Source of the DNA: Myxococcales bacterium
GTDB taxonomy: Bacteria; Myxococcota_A; Polyangia; Polyangiales; Polyangiaceae
Reading direction: 5' to 3'
Assembly (NCBI GenBank): GCA_016720545.1
Contig: JADKKK010000005.1
Location: forward strand, 434,001 to 498,000
Length of the DNA stretch: 64,000 nucleotides
Shown: positions 1 through 7,963 of the stretch, piece after piece
How the letters are laid out: every line of letters starts with the position of its first letter
Numbering within the stretch: the first letter of the stretch is position 1
Notes under the pieces: model-generated
What the model was told of the DNA's origin: nothing
Database searches by the model: none
What the model saw: the letters and a program-made list of their open reading frames with translations, nothing else
Translations under genes and position numbers: made by a program

Positions 1-3000
1 TGCGCTCGGCGTGGTGCTCCTCGAGGTGCTGGAGCCCGATGCGCGCGGCGGCGCGCCGCTGGGCGCGCTGGGCGCGCTGGACGCGCTGACCTCGCCTTCC
101 GCTCGCCCGGCCGAGGCCGAGGTCGCGGGGTGGGCGCGAGCGCTCACCTGCGCGGAGCCCGCGGGGCGCCCGAGCGCGCGGTGGGTGGCCGACCGCGCGG
201 CGCGCTTGCTGGGGCTCCTGCCCGACCCGGTCGAGCTTCGTGGGCGTCGCATGCGGGCCATCGTGCGGGGCGTGGTCGCTCCGCGCGCGTCGGCGCTGGG
301 CGCGGGGACCACCCTCGACCCCACGATCGGCGAGCCCGTGCGCGGCTGGCTCCTCGAGGCGAGCGCCCGCCTCGCCTCGGTGGGGGTCGCAGGGAGCCAC
401 GTGGCGCCGCTCTCCGCGCTGGAGAAGACCCGCTGGCTGCTGGGCCTCGTCGGACCTCAGGCGGCGGCGTGGCCGTCGCCCGTGGAGGACGAGGCCGCGC
501 TCGCGCGGAGCCTGCTCGCGCTGGCGGAGCGGTGGGAGCTCGGGGCGATCTCGTCGCGCGAGCTGTCGCGCGCTGAGGAGGCGCGCGTGCACGAGCGCGA
601 GCGCGAGCCCGCGACCGAGCCGCTCGACCTCGAGCGCGTCGCGTGGCTGGCGCGCGAGTGCGCGGCGGCCGAACCCGCCCCGGAGGCGCGCGCCGAGCTC
701 GAGGCGCGCGTGGAAGGCGAGGCCGACGCGTGTCCGCTCGCGCTCCGCGTGGGTTTCGGGCGAGTGCTGCTGCGTCGCGGCGAGCTTGGGCGCGCGCACG
801 CCACGCTCGCCCCCCACTACGAACCGCTGGTCGAAGCCTGCGAGGGCAGCCGGCCGCCGCGGTCGGCCGCGGACGCGTGCCTCCTCGGCGCCGAGATCGC
901 GCGGCGACGAGGCGACCGCACGGAGGCGCGCCGCCTCGCTCGCGCTGCGGCGCGCTGCGTGTCCTTGGGCGAGCGCGCTGGCGCCGTGCTGGGGCGCCTC
1001 GCGTGGGACGAGGGCGATCTGGCGGGCGCCGTGGCTGAGGTCGAGGGGGCAGCGGGGGGCTCGTCCGCCGAGGTCCTCGGCCTCGTCCGCTACTCGCGTG
1101 GCGAGTACGCGGCGGGGTGCGTCGAGGTGCGTCGCGCCCTCGCCGCGGAGCGCGACGCGGTGCTCTCGGCGCGCCTCGCAGGGGTGCTGGGAATGCTGGA
1201 GCACGCGCGGGGCGACGCTGCGGCGAGCCTCGCTGCGTTCGCGCGCGCCTCCGAGCTCGCGGGCCGAGAGGGGGCCCTCGTGGAGGAGGCGTCGTACGGC
1301 ACGGGCGTCGCCGCGGCCGCGGCAGATCTCGGCGACGTGGCGACCGCCCTCGCCACGGCGCAGCGGGTCGCGCTGCTCTGGGAGCGCTTCGGCCAGCCGG
1401 CGCGAGCCGCGCGCGCGTGGTTGTCGCGGTCATCGGCGTTCGCCCTCGTGGGAGCATCGCATGGAGCGCGCGAGGCCGCGACCGAGGCCCTGGTGCTGGC
1501 GGGCCGCGCCGGTGATCCGCTCGCCGAGGCGTACGCGCGCTGGGCGCTGGCCGAGCTCTCCGCGCCGGTGGAGACCTACGAGGGGCTCCGCCGCGTGGAC
1601 GAGGCGCTCGCCGCCCTCGCGCCGCGCGATCCCCTCCGAGTGCGGGCCGCAGCCGCGCTCCTCCGGGCGTCGCCCGACGCGCTCGCCTCGGAGCGACTGG
1701 TCGCGTGTGACGCAGCCGCCGCCACCGCGGAGGCGACGGCGCGGTGGGAGTGGTGGGGCGCGCGGGCGCTCCACGCGGCGACGGTGTCGGCGTCGGTCCC
1801 TCGTGCGCACGCGCCGGACGAGGTGCTCGCCGAGCTGCTCGCTCTTGCCTCTTCGGAAGCTCGGGGCGAAGCGGCGGCGTCCGAGGGGCGCGCCCTCGAG
1901 GCCGGCGTTTCCCTCGCGGAGCGCCTAGGCCACGGCGACGCCGCGAAGCTGCTCACGGCGCGCCTCGCGCGCCTCGCGTCGCGCGTCCGCGCCCACTGCC
2001 CGCCCGAGCTGCTCGCGGCGATGCCCCTCGGTCACTGGGCGCGCGCTCGATCGACCGAGGTGCCAGGCGCCGAGCTCGCGCCGGCGCAGATCGAGCAGCT
2101 CGAGGGCATCGTCAAGGGCCTCGCGTCGCGCGAGGGCCTGCGCCCTCTGCTCGACCAGGTCCTGGATGCCTTGGTGCTGTGGACCGGCGTGGAGCGGGGG
2201 CTCTTGCTCCTCTGCGCGCCGAACGGGCGCCTCGTCCCCCGCGCGGCCCGAAACCTCGCGCGGGGCGATCTCGTGGGCGAGCAGCTCTCGTTGTCCATGG
2301 GCCTCGCCAAGCGCGCGCTCGAGAGCGGCGAGGCGGTGGTCGCGCTCGACGCGCTCACGAGCCACGGCGACGCGCACGCGTCCGTACACGCGCTCCGTCT
2401 CCGCAGCGTGCTCGCCGTTCCGCTCCGCGCGCGGGGCGACGTGCTCGGCGTCGTCTACCTCGACGACCGCCTGAAGACCGGCGCGTTCGGCCCGCGGGAG
2501 CTCGCGTGGGTGCGCCTGCTCGCGACCCAGGCCGCGATGGCCGTGGCCGACGCGCGCGACAAGCTGCTGCTCCGGCGCGCCGTGCGCCGCGAGGCGCGCG
2601 CGGCGGAGCGCGCGACCCGTTCGCTCGGGCGGGCCGAGGCCGAGCTCGTCGCCGCGCGCGCGACCCTCGCCGCGAGCTCGCCGCTCTCCGGCCTCGGCCT
2701 CATCGGAACGAGCGAGCCGCTCGTCGCGATGCTGCGGGTCGCCGCGCGCGTCGCGGCGAGCGACGTGCCGGTCCTCGTGCTCGGCGAGTCGGGCACCGGC
2801 AAGGAGCTTGTGGCGCGTGCCATCCACGCGCGGGGCGCGCGCAAGGAGCGGCTCTTCGTCGGCGAGAACTGTGCGAGCGTCCCCGAGGCGCTGCTCGAGT
2901 CGACGCTCTTCGGCCACGTGAAGGGCGCATTCACCGGCGCCTCGGCCACGCGGGTGGGCCTCTTCGAGCTCGCGCACAAGGGCACGCTCTTCCTCGACGA

Positions 3001-3610
3001 GATCGGCGAGATGTCCCCGGGCATGCAGGCGAAGCTGCTCCGCGTGCTGCAGGACGGCGAGGTGCGTCCGGTGGGCTCCGAGCGCTCGCGCCGGGTAGAC
3101 GTGCGAGTCATCGGCGCGACCCACCGAGATCTCGCCGCGATGGTGCGCAGCGGCGCGTTCCGCGAAGATCTCTACTACCGGCTCGACGTGGTCACGCTGC
3201 GCGTGCCGCCGCTCCGCGAGCGCCGCGCCGACATCCCGCTCCTCTTCGCGCACTTCCTCGAGAAGCACGCGGGTACCGCGGCGCCCCTGGTCACGCGCGC
3301 CGCGCTCGCGAAGCTCACGGACTACGCCTGGCCGGGCAACGTGCGACAGCTCGAGAACGAGGCGCGCCGGTCCATCGTCCTCGCCGACGGGCGCGTCGAC
3401 GTGGCCGAGCTGTCGCCCGAGATAGCCGCCTCGATCCACGCGGGCGATCTCGGCGCGCAGAGCCTCCGCCAGCGACTCGACGCGCTCGAAGCGGAGCTCG
3501 TCCGTGAAGCGCTCGAGGCCTCCGGTGGCAACCAGACCCGCGCCGCGACAGCCCTCGGTGTGTCGCGTTTCGGACTCCAGAAGATGATGAAAAGACTAAG
3601 TATTCGCTGA
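1..3610 (+). CDS. Protein kinase-TPR-GAF-sigma54 activator fusion (5' truncated by window edge)
   Basis: The frame is open from base 2, so the gene starts left of the window. The first visible residues (ALGVVLLEVLE, then RPSARWVADRA) resemble kinase subdomains IX and XI, suggesting an N-terminal Ser/Thr kinase domain that is mostly cut off. Then come an Ala/Arg-rich TPR-like helical region (about residues 150-650 counted from base 11), a GAF-like domain (about 700-830), an AAA+ sigma-54 activator domain and a C-terminal Fis-type HTH (about 1160-1199). The AAA+ part has Walker A GESGTGKE near residue 925, the sigma-54 contact loop GAFTGA near 972, and Walker B FLDEIGEM near 994. The intact GAFTGA implies a true activator of sigma-54 RNA polymerase. 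The kinase-TPR-GAF front probably senses a signal; this is inference from similar myxobacterial fusions. Confidence 0.9.
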   Translation, partial: ALGVVLLEVLEPDARGGAPLGALGALDALTSPSARPAEAEVAGWARALTCAEPAGRPSARWVADRAARLLGLLPDPVELRGRRMRAIVRGVVAPRASALGAGTTLDPTIGEPVRGWLLEASARLASVGVAGSHVAPLSALEKTRWLLGLVGPQAAAWPSPVEDEAALARSLLALAERWELGAISSRELSRAEEARVHEREREPATEPLDLERVAWLARECAAAEPAPEARAELEARVEGEADACPLALRVGFGRVLLRRGELGRAHATLAPHYEPLVEACEGSRPPRSAADACLLGAEIARRRGDRTEARRLARAAARCVSLGERAGAVLGRLAWDEGDLAGAVAEVEGAAGGSSAEVLGLVRYSRGEYAAGCVEVRRALAAERDAVLSARLAGVLGMLEHARGDAAASLAAFARASELAGREGALVEEASYGTGVAAAAADLGDVATALATAQRVALLWERFGQPARAARAWLSRSSAFALVGASHGAREAATEALVLAGRAGDPLAEAYARWALAELSAPVETYEGLRRVDEALAALAPRDPLRVRAAAALLRASPDALASERLVACDAAAATAEATARWEWWGARALHAATVSASVPRAHAPDEVLAELLALASSEARGEAAASEGRALEAGVSLAERLGHGDAAKLLTARLARLASRVRAHCPPELLAAMPLGHWARARSTEVPGAELAPAQIEQLEGIVKGLASREGLRPLLDQVLDALVLWTGVERGLLLLCAPNGRLVPRAARNLARGDLVGEQLSLSMGLAKRALESGEAVVALDALTSHGDAHASVHALRLRSVLAVPLRARGDVLGVVYLDDRLKTGAFGPRELAWVRLLATQAAMAVADARDKLLLRRAVRREARAAERATRSLGRAEAELVAARATLAASSPLSGLGLIGTSEPLVAMLRVAARVAASDVPVLVLGESGTGKELVARAIHARGARKERLFVGENCASVPEALLESTLFGHVKGAFTGASATRVGLFELAHKGTLFLDEIGEMSPGMQAKLLRVLQDGEVRPVGSERSRRVDVRVIGATHRDLAAMVRSGAFREDLYYRLDVVTLRVPPLRERRADIPLLFAHFLEKHAGTAAPLVTRAALAKLTDYAWPGNVRQLENEARRSIVLADGRVDVAELSPEIAASIHAGDLGAQSLRQRLDALEAELVREALEASGGNQTRAATALGVSRFGLQKMMKRLSIR

Positions 3611-3665
3611 TCCGTCGCCGCGGCGTGCTGTCCTTTTCTTGGGGCTTGGCGCACACTCCCCCGCC

Positions 3666-4271
3666 ATGCCGCAACCGGTGGACGTGTTCTTCTCCGCGGA
3701 CATCGAGAGCGACGGTCCCGTGCCTGGGGCCTATTCGATGCTCTCCTTCGCGCTCGTGGTCGCCGGCCGCTTCGACGGCGTCCGGTTCGAGCCGCCAGCC
3801 TCGTACGACGACGCGCTGGAGCTCGAGCTGCGGCCCGTGACCGCGCGCTTCGACGCCAAGGCCCTCGCTGTGTCGGGGCTCTCGCGCGAGCGCCTCCTTC
3901 GCGAGGGCCGCGAGCCGGGCGAGGCCATGCGGGAGGCCGCCGGCTGGGTTCGGGAGCGCGTGCGTGCCGACGGCGCGACGCCCGTGCTCGTGGGGTACCC
4001 CCTTGGGTTCGACTGGGCGTTCCTCTCGTATTACTTCGATGTCTACGGGGGGGGCTCGCCGTTCGGGCACTCGCGCGGCTTCGACCTGAAGACCGCCGTC
4101 GCCCTCACGCTGGGCATCCCGATCGCGCAGGCGGGGAGGGCCGGCCTGCCCGCGACGCTCCGCGGCGACCAGCCCCACACACACACCGCGCTCGACGACG
4201 CGATCGAGCAAGCGCAGGTGCTCGGCAAGCTGTTCGCGGCGCGAGGCGCCTCGCGCGTGGGGGCCGCGTGA
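3666..4271 (+). CDS. DEDD-type 3'-5' exonuclease family protein
   Basis: A 201-residue protein beginning MPQPVDVFFSADIESDG. The DIESDG near the N-terminus matches the first DxE motif of DEDD exonucleases (RNase T / DNA polymerase III epsilon type). A later segment with HTALDDAIEQA matches the last motif, where H and D bind metal. GYPLGFDWAFLSYYF in the middle fits the second motif (FD). The ATG at 3666 is chosen because the motif starts just after it and an upstream ATG at 3639 would add nine unrelated residues. The stop codon overlaps the GTG of the next gene (GTGA), so the two are probably translationally coupled. Substrate unknown. Confidence 0.75.
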   Translation: MPQPVDVFFSADIESDGPVPGAYSMLSFALVVAGRFDGVRFEPPASYDDALELELRPVTARFDAKALAVSGLSRERLLREGREPGEAMREAAGWVRERVRADGATPVLVGYPLGFDWAFLSYYFDVYGGGSPFGHSRGFDLKTAVALTLGIPIAQAGRAGLPATLRGDQPHTHTALDDAIEQAQVLGKLFAARGASRVGAA

Positions 4272-5296
4272 CCGCCGAGGCGTTCACTCCGGGCGCCGTC
4301 GCGGTAGCCCTAGAGGCGCGCCGCGCGGCCTCCGACGCGCGCCTCGAGTCGTTCCGCGAGGGCTTCGCGAGGCACCTCGATCGCGCCCTCGATCTGCTCG
4401 GCGAGCACACCACCGTGTATGCCACGGGCTCCGGTGGGCGGGGCGAGCTCTCGGCCCACAGCGATCTCGACGTGTTCCTCCTTCGGCGAGGGCGGCCCGC
4501 GTCGACCCTCGACTCGGTCGAGCTCCAGGCCGCCGTCGTGCGCGCGCTCCGCGAGGCTGGGTTCCCTCCGCCCTCGCGCGACGGGGAGTTTCTGCGCATG
4601 CACACGGCCGAGCGCCTCGTCGCGAACATCGGCAAGCCGGAGGACGACGCCGAGAACACCTTCACGGCCCGCATGCTGCTCCTGCTCGAGAGCCGCGCGC
4701 TCGCGGGACGAGCCGCGCACGCCGCGGCGGTCTCGGACGTCATCGCCGCGTACTGGCGCAACGCCGACTACCACCCTCGCGACTACCTCCCCATCGTGCT
4801 CGTGAACGACATCGTTCGGTACTGGCGCATCTTGCTCCTGAACTACGAGTCGAAGAACACCGAGCGCCTGCGCGAGCTACCGCACGACCGCGTGAAGGCG
4901 GACCTGCGGCTCCGCAGCTACAAGCTCCGCTTCAGTCGGTGCATGACCTGCTACTCGTTCCTCCTCGCGCTGCTCGCGGCGTCGAAGCGCCACGGCCACG
5001 TGGGGGTCGGCGACGTGAGCGAGCTCGTCCGCTCGTCACCCATGGAGCGCCTCGCGCACATCGCGCAGAGCGTCGACGACCAGGAGGTGACACGGCTCGT
5101 CGACACGCTGCGCGAGCGGTACGCCGAGTTCCTCGCGCGCACGGCGCAGAGCAAGGACACCCTCGACGGGCTCTTTGCCGATCCTGCCTACCGGCGCGCG
5201 CGGCTCGCCGAGGGCGACGCCTTCGGGGACGTCGTCTTCGCGCTCGTCCTGCGCCTTGGCGCCGACAACAAGCTCTTTCGCTACATGGTCGTGTGA
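4268..5296 (+). CDS. Nucleotidyltransferase domain protein (GlnD/DUF294-like)
   Basis: A 342-residue protein starting with a GTG that overlaps the stop of the upstream exonuclease-like gene. Residues about 55-75 read GSGGRGELSAHSDLDVF, the GS...DxD signature of the polymerase-beta nucleotidyltransferase fold, with the two catalytic Asp residues present. The remaining 270 residues are mostly helical and resemble the C-terminal part of proteins with putative nucleotidyltransferase and substrate-binding domains. No HD phosphohydrolase or ACT domain is visible, so it is not a full GlnD. It ends shortly before tRNA-Ala. The reaction and target are unknown. Confidence 0.75.
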   Translation: MTAEAFTPGAVAVALEARRAASDARLESFREGFARHLDRALDLLGEHTTVYATGSGGRGELSAHSDLDVFLLRRGRPASTLDSVELQAAVVRALREAGFPPPSRDGEFLRMHTAERLVANIGKPEDDAENTFTARMLLLLESRALAGRAAHAAAVSDVIAAYWRNADYHPRDYLPIVLVNDIVRYWRILLLNYESKNTERLRELPHDRVKADLRLRSYKLRFSRCMTCYSFLLALLAASKRHGHVGVGDVSELVRSSPMERLAHIAQSVDDQEVTRLVDTLRERYAEFLARTAQSKDTLDGLFADPAYRRARLAEGDAFGDVVFALVLRLGADNKLFRYMVV

Positions 5297-5351
5297 ATGG
5301 CGGCCAACCGGCGCGCCGCGCATGCGGCCCGCGGCCGCCGCGGTGTCTCTT

Positions 5352-5425
<74 letters not shown>

Positions 5426-5517
5426 GGGAAGGTGCTGCGCGAGCGGCGAACCGTCGCGAGCGCGCTGGCTACATACTTCGCGTGGCGCGGCTTGTCTCGA
5501 AATTTTTTTGCGATTCG

Positions 5518-5542
5518 GCGGCGCGAAAAATTTTCGTGCGCC
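5518..5542. repeat. AT-cored imperfect palindrome upstream of lipoprotein gene
   Basis: An imperfect inverted repeat with arms GGCGCGAAAA and TTTTCGTGCGCC meeting in an A/T core, about 100 bases before the ATG at 5642. It lies between the tRNA-Ala gene (transcribed leftward) and the lipoprotein gene (transcribed rightward), so it sits in a divergent promoter region. It could be an operator. There is no T tract, so a terminator is unlikely. The rest of 5426-5641 shows nothing else I can name. Confidence 0.3.
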
Positions 5543-5641
5543 GCGAGGTGCGAACCGCCATCCTAGCTGCTCGACGCGGGCGGTGCTCGTCTCTGCCCAC
5601 GGGCGAGCGCGGAACCGGTCCACCAGAGAAGAGGAGAGTTC

Positions 5642-6244
5642 ATGGTTCTTCGCGCGACAGGCATCGGGGTGTTTTTCGTGTCCATCGGGTTGCTCTTCTC
5701 GGCGTGCTCCGACGATCCCGTCGCGAGCGACGCGGGCGCCGCGCCCACGACGACCACGACGACGACCGTCCCCACCACCACGAGCACCACCACCACCCCG
5801 CCGACGCCGACCGGGACCGGCACCGTGCCGCCTCCCGTCGACGCGGGCGGCGACACGGCCGTGCCCCCGCCCGACGCGTCGGACGGCGGCGGCCCCGCGG
5901 CGCCCACCTTCACGATGGTCTACTCGACCATCATCTCCCAGAAGTGCGGCAACAACTGCCACCTGAAGGCCAACAACCCGAGCGGCGGGCTCGCGATGGA
6001 TACGAAGGCCAAGGCGCACACGAGCCTCGTGGGGGTCGACGTCACCAACGCGTGCACCGGCGCGACCAAGCGCGTGGTCGCCGGCGACGCGGCCAAGAGC
6101 AAGATCTACGTGAAGGTCTCCGCGGCAGCGGCGGCGATCCCCGGCTGCGGCAACCGCATGCCCAACCCCGGCACGACGCCGCTCGCGGCGGCGGAAATCA
6201 AGGCCATCGGCGACTGGATCAACGCCGGCGCGAAGAACGACTGA
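5642..6244 (+). CDS. Lipoprotein with Thr-rich linker and cytochrome c-like CxxxCH motif
   Basis: A 200-residue protein with a lipoprotein signal peptide ending LLFSAC, then a Thr/Pro-rich linker (about residues 40-75) of near-continuous ACG/ACC codons. The C-terminal domain resembles the short cytochrome-like domains of planctomycete and myxobacterial surface proteins. It has CGNNCH at about residue 102, with three residues between the cysteines instead of the usual two, and RMP near residue 171, where the Met would be the distal haem ligand. It is probably anchored in a membrane facing the periplasm. AGGAGAG just upstream supports the start. Haem attachment is inference. Confidence 0.75.
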   Translation: MVLRATGIGVFFVSIGLLFSACSDDPVASDAGAAPTTTTTTTVPTTTSTTTTPPTPTGTGTVPPPVDAGGDTAVPPPDASDGGGPAAPTFTMVYSTIISQKCGNNCHLKANNPSGGLAMDTKAKAHTSLVGVDVTNACTGATKRVVAGDAAKSKIYVKVSAAAAAIPGCGNRMPNPGTTPLAAAEIKAIGDWINAGAKND

Positions 6245-6282
6245 GCTCCGCCGCGACGCTCACGACAACGACCACAGAGCAG

Positions 6283-6323
6283 AGGGCGCCCGCGCACACG
6301 CGAGGGCGCCCTTGCCGTTTCTT
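6283..6323 (+). terminator. GC-rich hairpin followed by T-rich tail
   Basis: The arms AGGGCGCCCGCG and CGCGAGGGCGCCCT pair with one bulge around a short CACA loop and are followed by TGCCGTTTCTT. The position, 40-80 bases after the lipoprotein stop at 6244, fits a terminator for that gene. The T tract is interrupted, so efficiency is uncertain. Confidence 0.5.
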
Positions 6324-6375
6324 CTGGTGCCCGCGCGCCGGAGCGGCCGCGCGTGACTCACCTCGCGGCGGCCGC

Positions 6376-6471
6376 CTACTTCGCCTTCTTGTCCTTCTTC
6401 TTCTGCTGCTTCTCCTTCGTGGAGAGCTTCGGCTTGTTGTCCTTCTTCGCCTTCTCGATACCCTTGGCCAT
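6376..6471 (-). CDS. 31-residue lysine-rich small protein
   Basis: A short ORF encoding MAKGIEKAKKDNKPKL and then STKEKQQKKKDKKAK: 31 residues with about 15 lysines, all from AAG. The start at 6471 is preceded by a very strong ribosome binding site (GGGAGGAGG, about eight bases upstream), the main reason to accept it as a gene. Its composition is like the small basic MAKG.../...KEKxxKKK proteins of many Proteobacteria, whose function is not known to me. The strong positive charge suggests binding to nucleic acid or ribosomes. The longer reading frame to 6675 has no comparable start signal. Confidence 0.7.
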   Translation of the reverse strand: MAKGIEKAKKDNKPKLSTKEKQQKKKDKKAK

Positions 6472-6521
6472 GGCAGACGCCTCCTCCCTCGGAGGGTATC
6501 GCCGAACCGCGCGCGAGTCGA

Positions 6522-6599
6522 AGCGGGAACCTCGAAGTGAGGCCCGAAGGGGCGAACGGAGGTCGATGGCGAGCCCGCGCCGAAGGCGAGGTGTCGCGA
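6522..6599 (+). repeat. Interspersed ~78-bp intergenic repeat, copy A
   Basis: This stretch, from GGGAACCTCGAAGTGAGG to GGCGAGGTGTCGCGATG, recurs in opposite orientation at 15320-15397 with roughly four of five bases identical. The shared core includes CCCGAAGGGG, GGTCGATGGCG and GGCGAGGTGTCGC. CCCGAAGGGG could form a small hairpin. It lies between the lysine-rich protein gene and the lipoprotein gene at 6674. It is a dispersed repeat family of unknown role. Confidence 0.65.
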
Positions 6600-6673
6600 T
6601 GCACGACCTTCGCGGCACCATGGAACGGAACCGGCGGGTTGAAGAGCGGGGCACATCTTGCGATGCTCCGCGC

Positions 6674-7363
6674 ATGAGAACCCGCCTTCACGCCCTCGCC
6701 GCGCTCGCCGTCCTTCCCTTCATGACCGCCTCGTACGTCGCCTGCTCGAGCGACCCGGCGGCCACGGGCGACGCCGGCACCGCCCCCACCACGACGACGA
6801 CCACGACGGCCACGACGACGACCACGACGCCGCCCGTCCCCACGGGGACCAACAACCCGCCCACGGACGGCGGGGTTCCGGTCGACGCGGCGCCTCCTGC
6901 GGACTCCGGGTGCACCTACCCCAAGCCCGGCCTGGACGGCGGCGAGGCGTGCGGCGCGTACGCGTTCGGCGCGGCCGCGGTGACGTTCACCGCCACGGAC
7001 GCGGGCGGCGGGTTCAACGGGGGGACAATCCCGCCGGGCATCTACGACGCGATCCTCGCCGAGCGCGCGTCGGCCAGCGCAGGGACCTGGCGCGAGACCC
7101 TCGTGGTCGACGGCATGCGCTTCACCCGCACTCGCCAGCTGAACCTGACCGGCACGAGCGCCGGACCGGTCACCCGCCGCTCGGGCACCTACACGATCAC
7201 CGGGGGCGAAGCGAAGTTCACCTACGACTGCGCGTTCAGCGACGACGCGGGCGCCGACGCGGGCTCCGACACGTTCATGTTGAACGTCGCTGGGGCGACC
7301 TGCGACAAATCCCTCCGCCTCGGCATCGCGGGCGTCGGCGTGACGTTCAAGCGTCGCCCCTAG
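6674..7363 (+). CDS. Lipoprotein with Thr-rich linker, C-terminal domain unknown
   Basis: A 229-residue protein with a lipoprotein signal (SYVACSS) and a Thr-run linker very like that of the lipoprotein at 5642, so the two share their N-terminal halves. The C-terminal domain (about residues 80-229) is different: it has CTYPKPG, CGAYAFG and two later cysteines and looks like a small beta-rich domain, with no haem motif. I do not recognise a family. The stop codon TAG is the first part of the repeat that begins at 7360, so the 3' end of the gene was probably set by, or shares sequence with, that repeat. Confidence 0.7.
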   Translation: MRTRLHALAALAVLPFMTASYVACSSDPAATGDAGTAPTTTTTTTATTTTTTPPVPTGTNNPPTDGGVPVDAAPPADSGCTYPKPGLDGGEACGAYAFGAAAVTFTATDAGGGFNGGTIPPGIYDAILAERASASAGTWRETLVVDGMRFTRTRQLNLTGTSAGPVTRRSGTYTITGGEAKFTYDCAFSDDAGADAGSDTFMLNVAGATCDKSLRLGIAGVGVTFKRRP

Positions 7364-7439
7364 AGCTCCGAACCGCTTGATTCGGTCGGCTTTTCGCCGA
7401 TTTGCGTCGCCGCGCTTCGTTGCTGGTTCGGCGCTCTAG
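7360..7439 (+). repeat. 80-bp repeat unit with 15-bp terminal inverted repeats, copy 1
   Basis: The unit starts CTAGAGCTCCGAACC (7360-7374) and ends GGTTCGGCGCTCTAG (7425-7439), which are inverted copies with one mismatch. The inside contains GCTTGATTCGGTCGGC and GCGTCGCCGCGCTTCG. A second copy begins at once at 7440. Short repeats with terminal inverted repeats and a CTAG edge resemble a miniature transposon, but no transposase is near. Confidence 0.7.
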
Positions 7440-7504
7440 CTAGAGCTCCGAACCGCTTGATTCGGTCGGCTTCTCGCCGATTTACGTCGCCGTACTTCGT
7501 TGCT
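7440..7504 (+). repeat. Copy 2 of the 80-bp repeat, interrupted
   Basis: Bases 7441-7504 match 7361-7424 with four differences (60 of 64). The expected right end, GGTTCGGCGCTCTAG, is missing here but is present at 7889-7903. This is what would be seen if the palindromic element at 7514-7817 and some flanking sequence had inserted into this copy. Confidence 0.65.
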
Positions 7505-7513
7505 CCTCCTCGC

Positions 7514-7817
7514 CTAGTCCCCTGGAAGCGTGATCCCTTCCAGAAGTCGCGCGGCTCGGCCTTTCGCCACAAGGGAGCGAGGGGGTGTCCCGTTTTCGGC
7601 GGCGGTGGGAGGATACTCATGTTCGAGGGTCGGCGTTCTCGCGCGGTCACACCCGAAACCACTGTCTCCTGAGCGCAAAGCGCCGCCTCCACCGCGCGGA
7701 ACGACGTCCGAGTTGAGGACGGGCCCGCCGCCGCCGAAAACGGGGCACCCCCTCGCTCCTCGGAATGACACCGAAGACCCGACTTCTGATACGAACCACA
7801 CGACTCCAGGGGACTAG
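7514..7817. mobile_element. 304-bp fold-back (MITE-like) palindromic element
   Basis: The ends are perfect 13-bp inverted repeats, CTAGTCCCCTGGA at 7514-7526 and TCCAGGGGACTAG at 7805-7817. Inside are further matched arms: CAGAAGTCG (7541-7549) against CGACTTCTG (7780-7788), and a 36-bp pair (7574-7609 against 7724-7759) with only two mismatches. About 114 bases lie in the centre. No convincing protein is encoded. The structure is that of a non-autonomous fold-back element. No target duplication is obvious beyond CTAG at both edges. Confidence 0.7.
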
Positions 7818-7861
7818 CTAGCAGCCGTAGGACTCGTCGTCGCGCCTCGCACGGCTCGCAA

Positions 7862-7903
7862 CTCGGCGAAAATCCTCGGTCATCAAGCGGTTCGGCGCTC
7901 TAG
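7862..7903 (-). repeat. Inverted partial copy of the 80-bp repeat
   Basis: Read on the minus strand, this begins CTAGAGCGCCGAACCGCTTG and continues into TTTTCGCCGA, matching the left half of the 80-bp unit with a few changes. With copies 1 and 2 it frames the fold-back element. The remaining bases of the roughly 600-bp gene-free stretch 7364-7963 (7818-7861 and 7904-7963) show nothing I can name. Confidence 0.6.
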
Positions 7904-7963
7904 TCACGCCCGCCGCGTGCGCGGGCGACTCGGTCCCGCGGCGAGCTCGCCCCTGGTGTGCCG

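Noticed and set aside
144..3439. Long minus-strand open frames antisense to the sigma-54 activator
   Set aside because: Extreme Arg/Pro/Ala content and no domain; the plus-strand gene has full motifs.
5563..5913. Minus-strand frame with Val runs opposite the Thr-rich linker
   Set aside because: Only the reverse complement of the ACG/ACC repeat; no start signal or domain.
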